Source: Phytophthora quininea (lineage: Eukaryota; Oomycota; Peronosporomycetes; Peronosporales; Peronosporaceae). From it: DNA of 34,512 nt. The notes below the pieces were generated by a model, which was given only the letters and a program-made list of their open reading frames with translations, searched no databases and was not told the origin of the DNA. The position numbers were made by a program, and so were the translations under genes. Shown here piece after piece: positions 20,674-31,139 of the stretch. Position 1 is the first letter of the stretch. Every line of letters starts with the position of its first letter. The stretch is from the NCBI GenBank assembly GCA_011947345.1, contig JAAVTG010000569.1, forward strand, positions 1 through 34,512, written 5' to 3'.

Positions 20674-21593
20674 ATGAACTTCAACCAAGTTGTACTCGTG
20701 GTGTTGATCATCCTCTTCGCCACAGCCGAGACTTTTGCGATGTCTCCCAGTCAAGTCAAGGCATCGACGGCAACCTCGACTACGCATCGCTTCATCTACG
20801 CCAACCAACACAGAATGCTACGCGTCGACGGATCTGACGAAGAGAGAGGGCGATCCCTGGATTATCGACGATCAAGGCAGCTGTATCGAACGCTGCGTCC
20901 AAGACGGCGTCCAAAGTCTCTGCTGCGAAAATACGCTGGAACGTTGGTAACTGGGCTATCGAAGGCAAATCGGAAGCGTATGTCAAGTCCAAGCTGGGGC
21001 TGAGTAACTTGGAAGGCTCGGCGCTCACGTCCAACAAGAACTACAAGGCCTTCGAGAGATTCGTGCGCTTGACCAAAGAATATCGAGCCAACAATTGGCT
21101 AACGAATAATGTCAACACAGAAGTGGTCTGGTACATGTTGCATCTGGACACGATTGCTGTGGCCCAACGCAAGTCGTCCGACGAGTACGCCACCTTCGTT
21201 GCCTACGTGAACAAGTTCGACAGGAAGATGATGAAGTACGACCAGGTGTCCATGCCCACCACGCTCAAGATTGGAAGCACACCCGATGAATTGATGGCCA
21301 AAGTGGAGATTTGGGCTACGGAAGGTCGCTCCGAGACATTCGTGGCAGGTATGCTGGGACTCAACCACAAGTTCCTTCTTAAGAGCGAACCGAAATCGGC
21401 CGTACCATACCTCAAAGCATTTTTGAACTCAGAAACAACGCGGGTAAGAGAAACTAACAAGATCCCCCAGACTACTTTCACTTGTGTGCTAACAGCACAA
21501 ACAAAACAAAAAATCAACACAAGTCACGCAGCTCTGTTCGTTTTTCCTTCATCATTGCCTTTTCCAGAACTGATCCCCACCAACTCAAGATGA
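20674..21593 (+). CDS. RXLR effector 1, WY-like C-terminal domain, one frameshift
   Basis: This is a secreted RXLR effector candidate. ATG 20674 opens a hydrophobic signal peptide (about 1-22), then RMLR at residues 47-50 and EER at 56-58, all at typical spacing. Just after EER, in GGG 20848-20850, one base appears lost. The effector domain follows in the next frame: WNVGNWAIEGKSEAYVKSKL, NYKAFERFVRLT, WYMLHLD and WATEGRSETFVAGMLGL. These helices recall WY-type modules, with the W…GKS…V…L pattern appearing twice. The direct stop is at 21591-21593. A GTAAGA at 21443 with CAG ending at 21566 could form a 124-nt intron that shortens the tail to a few residues. It is the best preserved of three paralogues. 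The host target is unknown. Confidence 0.8.
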
Positions 21594-21657
21594 TCCAATT
21601 TATCGCGTTCGGGTTCGAACAAATTCATGAATCTGTTGCTACCCCATAATCGTCTGC

Positions 21658-22442
21658 ATGTTCGGTTCGTCGTGCTCCACTCACGATTTGGTCACCTTCT
21701 CTACGTCGTCCTCTCCATCCACGAGTGTGGGGCTCTACCACGTTCTACTAGTGACGATGCTTGTTTTGCTCAGCAACTCTGGGGCTCTCCCGACCTCGCC
21801 GACGGAGGTGGTTGGGCATCATCACGCGAACAGGTTTCTCCGCACTGTCGATTCCAACGAGGAGAGGGCAGAGACCCCCGGCTTCGTGGCGATCAAGAAC
21901 GCTGTCGTGAAGACCGCCGGAAACCTAAAAACTCGCTGGAAAGTCGTTGGGTGGGCCATCAACGGGAAGTCTGAGGCGTATGTGAGACAGAAGTTGAGGT
22001 TGGGCGACCTGAGAGGTAAAGCGATGAGATCGAGCCCCAACTACAAAGATGTTCGTGGAGATAGTGCAAGATACTCAGTGTAAGAAGTGGCGGAGATACA
22101 ACACCCCCACGGAGACTGTCTGGCACACGTTGGGGCTGGACAAAGCTGACATGGCCACGATCAAAAGCGCTGCTGAGTACCCTAACTATGCTGCCTACGT
22201 GAACATCTTTGACGGCAAAATGTTGCTATACAAGGACTGGGCGATGCCCCACATCAATTTTGGACACTCTACTAACGAGTTGAAGACGAAAGTCAGCGTT
22301 TGTCGAAGGCATGCTGGGGCTAAACGCGAGGTTTCGCGTCTCCTCTGATCCCAAGGTTGCCGAGCCATACTTCGAGTTGTTCAAGAGTTTGCAGAAAATA
22401 GAGAAAGCTAAAAGCAACAACGCTAGCTTTCCAACACTGTGA
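21658..22442 (+). pseudogene. RXLR effector 2 paralogue, probably decayed
   Basis: RFLR and EER (residues 59-62 and 68-70 counted from ATG 21658) precede an effector domain related to copies 1 and 3 (WAINGKSEAYVRQKL, NTPTETVWHTLGLDKADMA, YAAYVNIFDGKM). The start codon of copy 3 aligns with GTG at 21727-21729, so the ancestral ATG seems lost. ATG 21658 lies in what is 5' UTR in copy 3 and puts about 25 polar residues before the signal peptide. There is one extra base near 22045-22047. After about 22290 the WATEGRSE-equivalent block is deleted and the frame changes again. Recognisable sequence (GMLGLNARF, then PYFELFKSLQ) ends at TGA 22440-22442. The combination of start loss and internal deletion suggests a real pseudogene. 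Confidence 0.7.
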
Positions 22443-22610
22443 TGCGGGAACGTTTCCCCACAGCAATCTGGAATTGTCGACGTAAAATCACAAGCTTCGC
22501 GGATCACAACATAAACGTCCGCCGCCGCATAATCGTCAGTGTTTAGTTCGTCGAGCTCCAGGCACACATTCAGTTTGCCGAAGCAAAGCACCTACCTCTA
22601 GTTCACAAGA

Positions 22611-23381
22611 ATGGGGATCTACTACGTTCTGTTGGCGGGGATACTTGGTTTTCTCAGCAACCCGGGGCTCTCGCCGAGTCTTTTCAAGCGAAGAGCTCAA
22701 CCACAGCCACGATCGGAAATCATCGTACTGAAAGCGACGCTGACAGGCTTCTCGGCGTGAATGAGTACAATTCTGACGAGGAGAGAGCGGGGGTTCCCGG
22801 TTTCAGTGCAGTGAAGAATGCAGTCGTGAAGGTCGGTGCAGACGTAAAAGCTCGCTGGGACGTCTCGGGGTGGATCGAACACGGCAAATCTGAAGCGTAT
22901 GTCAGGCAGGCGCTGGGTTTGGGCGACCTGAAAGGTAAAGAGCTGAGAGCGAGCCCCAAGTACAAATATTTCAAGTTGTTCGTGAAGTTGCGAGAGAAAA
23001 ACAACGGAAAGCGTGGCTGAAAGCGAACACCCCCACGAAAGTTGTCTGGGACGAGGTGGGGCTGAACAAAGTTGACTTGGCCAAGATTAAGGAGACTGCT
23101 GCGTACTACAACTATGCTGCCTACGTGAGAAGTTTTGACAAAAAGCATGGTGGTACAACTCGGCGCTGAGCCCCATCAGTTTTGAGCGCTCCGCTGAAAA
23201 CGAGCTGAAGGCGAAGATCGGGGTTTGGGCGGAAGCACGAAGACATGACGAGTTCGTGAAAGCCATGCTGGGTGTCAACGGTAATTATGGTGTCATATTA
23301 TCTGACCTCGCAGATGCCATGCCATACTTCGAGTCATTCCAAACATTGAAGGCAGCGCAAAGGCTTAGAATCAACGGCTAA
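22611..23381 (+). pseudogene. RXLR-like effector 3 paralogue with RLLG variant motif, several frameshifts
   Basis: ATG 22611 opens a signal peptide (MGIYYVLLAGILGFLS). The position of the RXLR motif holds RLLG, and DEER follows 7 residues later (NEYNSDEER), so the first motif is degenerate. The effector domain resembles copies 1 and 2 (WIEHGKSEAYVRQALGLGDL, VVWDEVGLNKVDLAKI, NYAAYVRSFD, IGVWAE, FVKAMLGVN). The reading changes frame in GGGG 22664-22667, near GGAAA 23006-23010, and near 23135-23150. The last frame ends at TAA 23379-23381. The first two breaks look like homopolymer losses, so the gene could be intact in the organism; the third is less clear. The head and tail are better conserved than in copy 2. 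Confidence 0.65.
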
Positions 23382-23474
23382 CGAAATGAACCGACAGACA
23401 TCTTCGTTTCTGGGTGAACCCGTGCATGTTTGTTTGAATAGGAAATGTTGATAACGAATACTTACGGAAGCTAC

Positions 23475-25545
23475 CTAAGACGTCTTGGACGCGGCGCCTG
23501 ACGAACGGGTAGCCTGCTTTCCTTTGAGCCGCACCACCTTGGACGCTGTCTCGGCCAACTTCTTCATGGCCGAGTACTGCGACTGCGACACCTCGCGGGA
23601 TGTATTATCGATGCAGCACACTGAGCCCACCACTTGGTTGTCCTCGCCCATGAGTGGGAAGCCGAGGTAGAACCGCAGGTCGTACGCCTTGAGCGCAGGA
23701 AGGTTGTGGAAACGAATGTCCGACTCGGGGTGCGGCACCAGCAGCGGCTTGTCGTTCATGATCGTGTGCTGGCAGAAGGACTGCTCGCGGGGCATGTGTA
23801 GCTGCCGGAAGGGCTCAACATTGGACGCCAACACGTGCTGCTCGTTGTCGTTGATCAGTGTGACTAATCCCGTGGAGCATTTCATCTCGCGTGCCACCAA
23901 CTCGCAGATGAGGTCGAGCTCTTCCGTGTCAGTGATGTTAGAGTACCCTCCGTTCTTGATGGCGCTCAGTCGCTGCTCTTCGCCGCTTGGCATCGGCGGT
24001 TTACTGAGCGTAGCAGTGTCTGGGGCCATGTTCAACGGGTAGTTGCGTCCGTCCGCATTGGCAAGAACGCAGTCCTCGACAGGGACCTTATCCACCTTGA
24101 TCATGCCCTTGTCAAGGGCATCCGCGTACTTCTTGACGTCGTCGTCGGTGAGACGCACCGAGACGCCGGACACGGACGAGCACTCGGAGCGAACGTCTGA
24201 GTCTTCCTTGTCCTGACTGAGCAAGTGGCGAATGACCGACACGACCGACTTGCGCTTGTTGCCGGTCGAAGTGTGAAGAGCTTCGTGCAAGAAGTTGGTC
24301 AGCGCCTTTCCTGCAGGTTCAGGTGCTCCGGGAAGTCCGGCCACGCCCGAAAGAGCAGCGTCGGGGAGGATCTCGAGACGTCCGCGGTTGCGCTGGTCGA
24401 CTCGGGAGTAGTCGGCATCGCTGACGAATTCGACGCAGCGGGTGCATGCGCGAACCGACGAGACCTCGCCCTGACGGTTCTCGATCGAGTGGATGCTCCA
24501 GCACTGGTGGCAGACCATGTGACCGCAGAGGTGGCAGCGCTTCTTGCGCGCGAGCATTCGCAACGACTTGGCGCAGCATGTGCAGCGGGAGTTGGTGGCC
24601 TCGAATGTTGCCACGTTGGCCAGCGACTGAGCACCAAAGCGGCGACGACTCACAACGCCCGGGAGTTGACTCGCGCCGGCAGCAAGACGCATCAATCGTT
24701 TCTTGCGCTTCTTGAGCGAAGCTTGAGCGCCGCGGTTACTGTCGCTGCCGAAGCTGTAGTTGGATGTGGTCGGATTGAACTGAGGCTCGTCGTCCTTCAG
24801 CGACGACTGGCCAAAGAACATGACCCGCACCAAGTTGCTGGACGGGATCTTCTCGATGAGGTAGGATGCCGTCAGGTCCGGCAGTTCGTCCACCCGCCCC
24901 GACTTCATCTTGCCCGCCAGCAGCTCCTTCTCGTCCAACGACGTCATGGTGACAGTGAAGGAGTCGGCGCTGCGCTCCTTTCAAAGTGCTCGACGTAGCA
25001 CCACTGCTCGTGGTTCTTGAACATCCGGGATCGCTCAAAGGCGCCGGTCTTGACCGTTAGCGTGGCATTAGTGTCGGCTGTGTCGAGCGGTGCGGCGTGC
25101 ACCACGGCGCCGTAAATGTAGTCCTTGTACAGACCGTGCATGACGGAGTCGTGAGCAGTGTCGGTGGTGGTGCTCAAGATGGTCTGCAGCTCTTGCAGAC
25201 TCGCCTTCATCTCGCCAGTGGTCAGCACTTCCTGAGCCGCCTCGACCCCGTCACCGTGCGAGAAGACCGTGAAGCCGTTGGCCACCGACTTCCACTTCCA
25301 GTTCTTCAGTGATGCCTCGCGGTTCGTGAGGCGCACAAAGTCGACCTTGTCGGCGGCTTCACGAGCGACGCGAAGAAGTTTCTCGTCGCCAAGTCGAACT
25401 CGCGATTGGATCGAGTGCGGGTCTTGGTCGATGTCCGGGAGTCACCACCCGAGTCTTTGGTGCTGCGGTCCCACGACCGCTCCACCACAAGTCGTTTGAA
25501 GCTGCCGATGTTGGTGCGGAGACGTTCCTTACGTGTTCTCACCAT
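23475..25545 (-). CDS. START-like / FYVE-type zinc finger / GAF domain protein
   Basis: This is an oomycete multidomain protein of about 690 residues, read from ATG 25545 (MVRTRKERLRTNIGSFKRL) to the stop at 23475. The N-terminal START-like part includes LKNWKWKSVANGFTVFS and a VLTTGEMKASLQELQTILS block. The zinc finger (about 322-371) is CTCC…RKKRCHLCGHMVCHQC…CTRC. It has FYVE spacing but not the strict RRHHCR motif, so PI3P binding is uncertain. A GAF domain (about 545-670) has MPREQSFCQHTIMNDKPLLV and DLRFYLGFPLMGEDNQVVGSVC. Two single-base losses are bridged: a C near 25389-25390 and a C near 24977-24978. The expected role is membrane or endosome-linked signalling; no ligand is known. There are many relatives in oomycete genomes. 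Confidence 0.85.
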
Positions 25546-27116
25546 GGCGGATCGAAGAGTGAGCGGATCGTAAAGCAGCCAGCGGTGATTGCGGATCGAG
25601 GCGTCGCCGAGACTCTCCCCAGGTGCAGCCGGGCGAAGAAAGCGTTTGGGATAGTGAGCCCCACGGTGTCGGCCGAGCTTGCTCGCTCAATGTCAATGCC
25701 GGGCCAAGCGGTTGACGACTGCCAGCCAACGAGATAACGCCCACCTGCTTTTCGACAGCGAGGGGATCATGTGTAATTGGCCATGTGAAGTTGCAGGGCC
25801 GTATCGGCTTGAGGCAGGCGGCGGGGAAAATGCGGCAGCCAAGGCAGCAACAAAAGTAGCGAGTCTTGTCCAGCGGAGGTAGCGATCTTATCGTCGAGGT
25901 ATACAGCTCTAGAATTTGTGGCCGAGCTTAGCAGCTGCACGTGTGTGCACACCAAGAGCGCTAACAGCGTAGAAGAAGGAGCGTCGATTTGATCTCGAGC
26001 TCATCCACGGCCCGATCGGATACGCACTGACTTGCCTCGCAGCCGAGATTGTGTCCACCTTCACCAAGTCTTTGACACCGCACTAACGTTCGCTTAGCGA
26101 TATTAGGCGGCAGCTGGACGAGTACTGCACACTCGACACCAAGAGCAGCAAGGTGCAAGCGCATGGGGTCTCTAGTCCGTGGTCTTACCGGCAGAACTGC
26201 ATGTTGGAAGTAAGCTCCCTCGAGCCCCCGGTGGAGAAAGTTTACTCCGCCTGCAAGGTGCCAATGATTGGGATCGGAGAAAACTTGTACGACCCGCTTC
26301 TCTGCTGCCTGCCCTCCAGCTGCATGCGTCTCGGCGACCAAGTAAAGATGTCCTCGATCGAGCAGTGCATGTCGGAAAGAGCTCATGGCAACGGGGCGCC
26401 GCAACCTACCGGAATGACAAGTCGCACACGACAAGATCGATTTCGGCTTTGCAGGAGCGCTCTATGGCTGGAGCGGGCTTCGCGACTGAAAAATGGACTG
26501 CGGTGCCAGCTTCGTCCTGTGCATGAACATCGCGTGGACTTGTCCACCGACACGAGTGCTGTTAATAACACATCGCGGTGATAGCGCGCTTCTTCCCGAC
26601 ACTTCGTTACTGCTCGGGGACTTTACCGACCCAGTCGTTGAGTCCACACGTTGTTGGTCCAGTTCGATTTGCATTTGACAGGGCAACATGCAGCAAGTCG
26701 CTGGGCTGTGGTAGCTGCGTTGTTGACTCTTGACTCAACGGTGTTGAGCGACGTCTTCACTGTACAATCAACTTGCGGTGGCCGCGTTGCCGAGCAGTGC
26801 TCAAGCAGAAGCGTTTGGCTGATTGATCGATCAGCTATTCTGGCGGCAGAACCCGCCCAGCGGAGATCAGCAGTCATCTAAAACGCACTGTCAGATGTGG
26901 TAGAGCTTACAATACAAAAACAATGCAGTATATTCAAGTATGAAGTTGGGCTGGTCTTCACTACGAAGTCGCCAAGGAATTTGCCATGGTGGTGCCTCGA
27001 CAAACGAACATCGACATTTCGCTGCCGCAGAAGCGCATGCTGGACGGCGGTCGCGAGCTCTGGGGCCCCAAGAACCAAAAGTCAGTATGGCCCCTTCATC
27101 TTCGTTCGAAATGACT
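25546..27116. other. Gene-poor stretch with unassigned open-frame fragments
   Basis: The left part is the 5' region of the FYVE-GAF gene. Around 26110-26560 a plus-strand frame (CTLDTKSSKVQAHGVSSPWS, VEKVYSACKVPMIGIGENLY) is protein-like but short, lacks a convincing start, and matches no family I recognise. Around 26940-27110 short fragments on both strands look like repeat-derived sequence. I see no intact gene. Confidence 0.4.
26822..26837 (+). repeat. 16-bp direct repeat, left copy
   Basis: ATTGATCGATCAGCTA here is identical to 27705-27720. The pair flanks the Myb/SANT-like relic. It could be the edge of a decayed element or chance; the core TGATCGATCA is palindromic. Confidence 0.5.
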
Positions 27117-27540
27117 CTAGTTGTGACGGTCACTTTCGTCAGATTCGTTATTGGAAAACCCACTAGCGTCATCTGCTTCGGACGGCGAACTTTCGGCTTG
27201 TTCGGTGTCGTCATCGAAGAACTCTCGTACCAAGTAGGACCGACCCTCATCATCCAATCCGCAAAACATCGTGGCAATTTCTGTCCTGGTGGCTAGCATC
27301 CGACAGTACCGAACCCGGTCAGGGGTGTCGAGCGACCTGGCTCATGAACTCCCTGATTGCGGAGCAGCGGGATCCCAGCCGAACCCACTGTTTGTCTTTA
27401 GAAGCGTGAATGTCTTGCACTTCCTTTTCAGCTCTGTGAGCTTATTTTGGAGCTGCTTTTTGGTGACGGTTCTGGGCTGGTTTCTGTTGAAAATGTTTGT
27501 GGCGAGACTACTTGATGCTGCAAGCTGAACGCCACGGAGA
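27117..27540 (-). pseudogene. Relic of a Myb/SANT-like DNA-binding protein (transposon-associated type)
   Basis: The minus strand from about 27500 reads NQPRTVTKKQLQNKLTELKR, then a KCKTFTLLKTNSGFGWD block. This is the Myb/SANT-like DNA-binding pattern (K.QL.NK…L…..F..L…SGFGWD) that often accompanies Harbinger/PIF-type transposons and is abundant in Phytophthora. A stop follows soon after, near 27340. Farther along (27299-27117) an acidic stretch, REFFDDDTEQAESSPSEADD, resembles the linker that follows this domain. No start codon, transposase or terminal inverted repeat was found. It is probably a fragment of a dead element. Confidence 0.55.
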
Positions 27541-28232
27541 GGTAGTTATCTAGTTCTGGTAATCCCCGAGGAATAAATGTGCTTTAAAAGGTGTCGACCG
27601 ACAATCAGTCTGATGGATCAACCGCCAGCCCGTATTCGGGCTGAAAAAGTAAACTGAACAAGAGCAATTTTCAGCAGTTTGATGCACGCAGAACACAACA
27701 GATTATTGATCGATCAGCTAAAGCTTTAATATCATCTGAAAGAAGCCCGATCAGCTATAATACGTGTCTGCAGAATAGGCCCATTGTTTTCTGGCGGATC
27801 AAAGCCAAGCTTTTGCCAGTAGCGCGGTTGCAATGAAGTTCACGTGCGTGTTGGAAGAGGAATTGGTAGTGCGCAACCAAACATACCAAAAGTTGCCGAG
27901 TCGATGGTGGCGCTACATCAGCTAGACAGACCGATGACTGGCACTGATGCAGCGTCATGAGCTCCGGATTTTCGTAAGTGGTTTAGCGACTCAGTTGGCC
28001 ATCGGAGTGAGTGCAGGCTGCAATGTTAAGCACCAGGTGAACTGAGGCCGAAACGCACATATAAGTGCAAATAGAATGAACAGCATTGTAATAAACACAC
28101 TCGAAGAGACTATAAAGAAAAATAAAGTTAAATTATCCCGCACATTTGCTGTTACAGCGTACAGGTCACGCGGTAATTTCTCAATTCTCTCCTCCACCAA
28201 CAACGTCGACCATTGCAATACCAGCGTGCAAC
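27541..28232. other. Intergenic: element edge and WDR3 promoter region
   Basis: No supported gene. It contains the right copy of the 16-bp repeat (27705-27720) and AT-rich sequence. Shortly before the WDR3 start, at about 28172-28198, a pyrimidine-rich segment, GGTAATTTCTCAATTCTCTC, fits an oomycete promoter. Confidence 0.45.
27705..27720 (+). repeat. 16-bp direct repeat, right copy
   Basis: Identical to 26822-26837, 883 bp away. A shorter related segment, CGATCAGCTATAAT, lies at 27750-27763. Confidence 0.5.
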
Positions 28233-31139
28233 ATGGTCAAGTCATACCTGCGCTACGAGCGCTCGTGCTCGTTCGGCGTCATCTCGTCCCTCGAGGGCAA
28301 CGTCCTGTACGACTCCACAGGCCGCTTCGCCATCACCCCAGCGCTGCAGGACGTCGCCGTATGGAACGTCCGCCAAGGCAACAAAGTGCGCGACCTGCTG
28401 GCGCCCGAGAGCGGCGGCCAAGTGACTGCGTTGGCGCTCAGTCCTGATGGCGAGGACGTGGCCGTCGGCTACTCCACCGGAGCCGTCCGCGTCTTTAAAC
28501 TCTCCACCGGCGCGCTGCTGGTGACGCTGGACGGCCACAAGGGGGCGGTGGAGGCGCTGGCCTATCGCTCGGACGGCGCAGAGCTCGCGTCGGGCTCGAG
28601 AGACACCGACATCATCGTGTGGGACCTGGTGAGCCAGTCCGGACTGTTCAGGCTGAAGGGACACAAGGACGCGGTCACTGCGCTGGCCTTTGTGGCGGCG
28701 ACGACGCTCGCGTCCAGCTCCAAGGACACGCTGGTGAAGGTCTGGGACCTTGAGACTCAGCACTGTGTGCAGACCTGTGTGGGCCACCGAAACGAAGTGT
28801 GGAGCTTGGCAGTGAGTCCCAACGGAGAGAGACTGCTGACAGGAGCGTCGGACAACCAGCTGCGAGTGTGGAGCGTCGACAAGCAGGAGGAAGAGACAGT
28901 GAAGCTGTTGGGCTCCATCTACAGACAGAGCAATGACCGAGCGGCGAGAGTCATGTACAACCCCAAGGGGGACTTGGTGGGCGTGCAGAGTGCTGGCAAG
29001 ACGGTGGAGGTGTACCGTGTGCGGTCGGCTGAGGAGATTAAGAAGAAGCGCCAACGGCGCGAGAAGCGCCAGCGTGAGAAGGCGAAAAAGAAACAGCAGC
29101 AGTTGGAGGACGTAGGGAAGAGCAAGAAGTTAGTGATCCCCAAGCAGGAAGCGGAGGACGAGGACGCCAGCGACAACTCGGCCACAGACGAGCTGGAGCT
29201 GCTGTGTGTAGTACGCTCGTCACACCGGATCAAGTCGTTTGCATTTTCCCCAGATGTCGCCAAGGACGGCACCACGTCCATGATGCTTGGACTGCAGAAT
29301 AACAGCATCGAGACGTACACACTGTCGCCCAGCGCAGCGACGCTCGATGACAGATACGCCAGGGCGCATGCACTCACTCTAGGCGGCCACCGTTCGGATG
29401 TGCGTCAGGTTGCGATCAGCTCGGATGATCAGCTCATTCTGTCGCTGTCTGGTGCGTCGGTGAAGATTTGGAACTCTCGCTCGCTGCAGTGCATCCGGAC
29501 TTTGAGTGACGGACTCTCGCTGGCGCTGTCGGCTGTGTTTGCGCCAGGAAACATGCACGTCGTGGTTGGAACGAAGCTTGGTGCGCTGTTGCTCTTTGAT
29601 TTAAACTCCGGCGAGTGCATTTGGAAGGATGAGGAGGCTCACAACGGCAGCGCCGTCTGGTCGATCGATGTGCGTCCTGACGGCCGTGGCATTGTTACCG
29701 GTGGTGCTGATCAACGCGTGAACTTCTGGGATTTTGAAATGTACCGCCCGGATGACGCAGAGCCTACTAGTGCTCTGCGACTGGGTCTCTCACACGCTCG
29801 TATGCTCAAGATGTCTGATGATGTTCTGTGCGTCCGCTTCAGCAACACGAAGGACGCCAAGAAGCTCGTTGTGGCAGTGGCCTTACTAGACTGCACTGTG
29901 AAGGTGTTCCACGACGACTCGCTCAAATTCTTCGTGAGTCTGTACGGACACAAGCTGCCAGTCATGTCGATGGACATCTCGTCGGACGACTCGATGCTGG
30001 TGACTGCCTCGGCTGACAAGAATGTGAAGCTCTGGGGACTGGACTTTGGTGACTGCCACAAGTCGATCTTCGCTCATCAGGACAGCATCATGTGCGTCCG
30101 CTTCGTGCGCAAGACGCACTACTTCTTCACAGCCTCCAAGGACAAGTCGATCTGTTACTGGGATGGCGACCACTTTGAGCGTATCTTGAAGATCGACCGC
30201 CAACATTTCGGTGAGGTGTGGGGACTGGCAGTCAGCGGTGACGGCAGCTTTGTCGTGAGTTGCTCGCAGGACCGTTCGCTAGTCAAGTATGTGCGTACGG
30301 AAGACCAGGTCTTCATCGAGGAAGAGAAGGAGAAGGAGATGGAGCAGCTTTTCGAGGACGAACTGACCAACAACAGCAACGGCAAGGCGCCTGCACTGGG
30401 GAAGGAGAAGGGCGACGAGGACCAGGATGACCAGGACAACTCGGCGTCTGCTGCAAAGCGCACCATCGAGTCTGTGCGAGCTGGTGAGAGTTTGATGGAG
30501 GCCATCGACTTGGCCGAGAACGAGTTGCAGGCTATCGCGGATTTCGAGCGTGTGCAGAAGAAAAAGCGAAAGAGGCTGCAGCGCTGGCCAAGAAGCGTAA
30601 ACAGGACAAGAAGAAGGCAAAGGAAGAGGCCGAGACGGATGCTTTGCCTGGCAGCAAGGAAGGGGAGGACGAGGAGGGAGAATCTGCCAAGCCGGACAAG
30701 GCGACTCGTCCGCCCAACATGCTACTGCTCGGGTACTCGCCGCTTAAGTATGTGCTGCACACACTGCGTCGCATCCGGCCGAACGATATGGAGGAGGCTC
30801 TGATCGTGCTGCCCTTCGACTACGTGGAGCGGCTGATCCGCCTGCTGCTGCAACTCATCTCGGCCCACTTGGAGGTGGAGTTCTGCTGCCACGTGCTGCT
30901 GTTCCTATTGAAGCTGCACAACTCGGCCATCTGCGCGCGTGAGTCTGTTCAACGAGCTGGAGCTGCTGTGGCAGCGTCTGCGCTCGCAGCTCGTGGACAA
31001 CAAGAACCGCATCGGCTTCAACCTGGCCGGGCTCAAGTATTTAAAGCGCACCATCGACGAGGAGCGGACGGGCTTCGTGCAGGAGATCGCTGCCGGTCGC
31101 AACAAGAAGAAGCGCAAGACCGCCGCCGTGGAGGCCTAG
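28233..31139 (+). CDS. WDR3: WDR3/UTP12 (DIP2) small-subunit processome WD40 protein
   Basis: This nucleolar U3 snoRNP/UTP-B subunit is needed for 18S rRNA processing. It has about 968 residues, close to the usual 940-970, and no intron. Two WD40 propellers fill residues 1-700 (for example SGSRDTDIIVWDLVSQSGLF, SSSKDTLVKVWDLETQ, LTGASDNQLRVWSVDKQ, VTGGADQRVNFWDFEM, VTASADKNVKLWGLDFGD, SCSQDRSLVKYVRTEDQ). A Lys/Glu-rich coiled coil and the C-terminal Utp12 domain follow (NMLLLGYSPLKYVLHTLRRI, DYVERLIRLLLQL, NRIGFNLAGLKYLKRTIDEE). The tail is basic (NKKKRKTAAVEA). Frame breaks occur in the A run at 30561-30565 (one A missing) and in GCGCGCG near 30932-30938 (one base extra). They cancel, and the domain is conserved on both sides. 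Confidence 0.93.

Noticed and set aside
22226..23148. Minus-strand frames opposite RXLR copies 2 and 3
   Set aside because: Both are antisense to family-conserved sequence and lack any protein family match.
24225..24998. 257-codon plus-strand frame opposite the FYVE-GAF gene
   Set aside because: It mirrors codon bias of the real minus-strand gene and shows no motif.
25546..28232. Intact retrotransposon or DNA transposon
   Set aside because: No reverse transcriptase, integrase, DDE transposase, LTR pair or terminal inverted repeats were found; only a Myb/SANT-like fragment.
28242..29054. Long minus-strand frame inside WDR3
   Set aside because: Antisense shadow of a GC-rich coding region; His/Gln/Arg-rich composition.
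30939..30960. GTGAGT in WDR3 as an intron donor
   Set aside because: The sequence right after it (SLFNELELLWQRL) belongs to the conserved Utp12 domain, so a one-base indel explains the frame change better.
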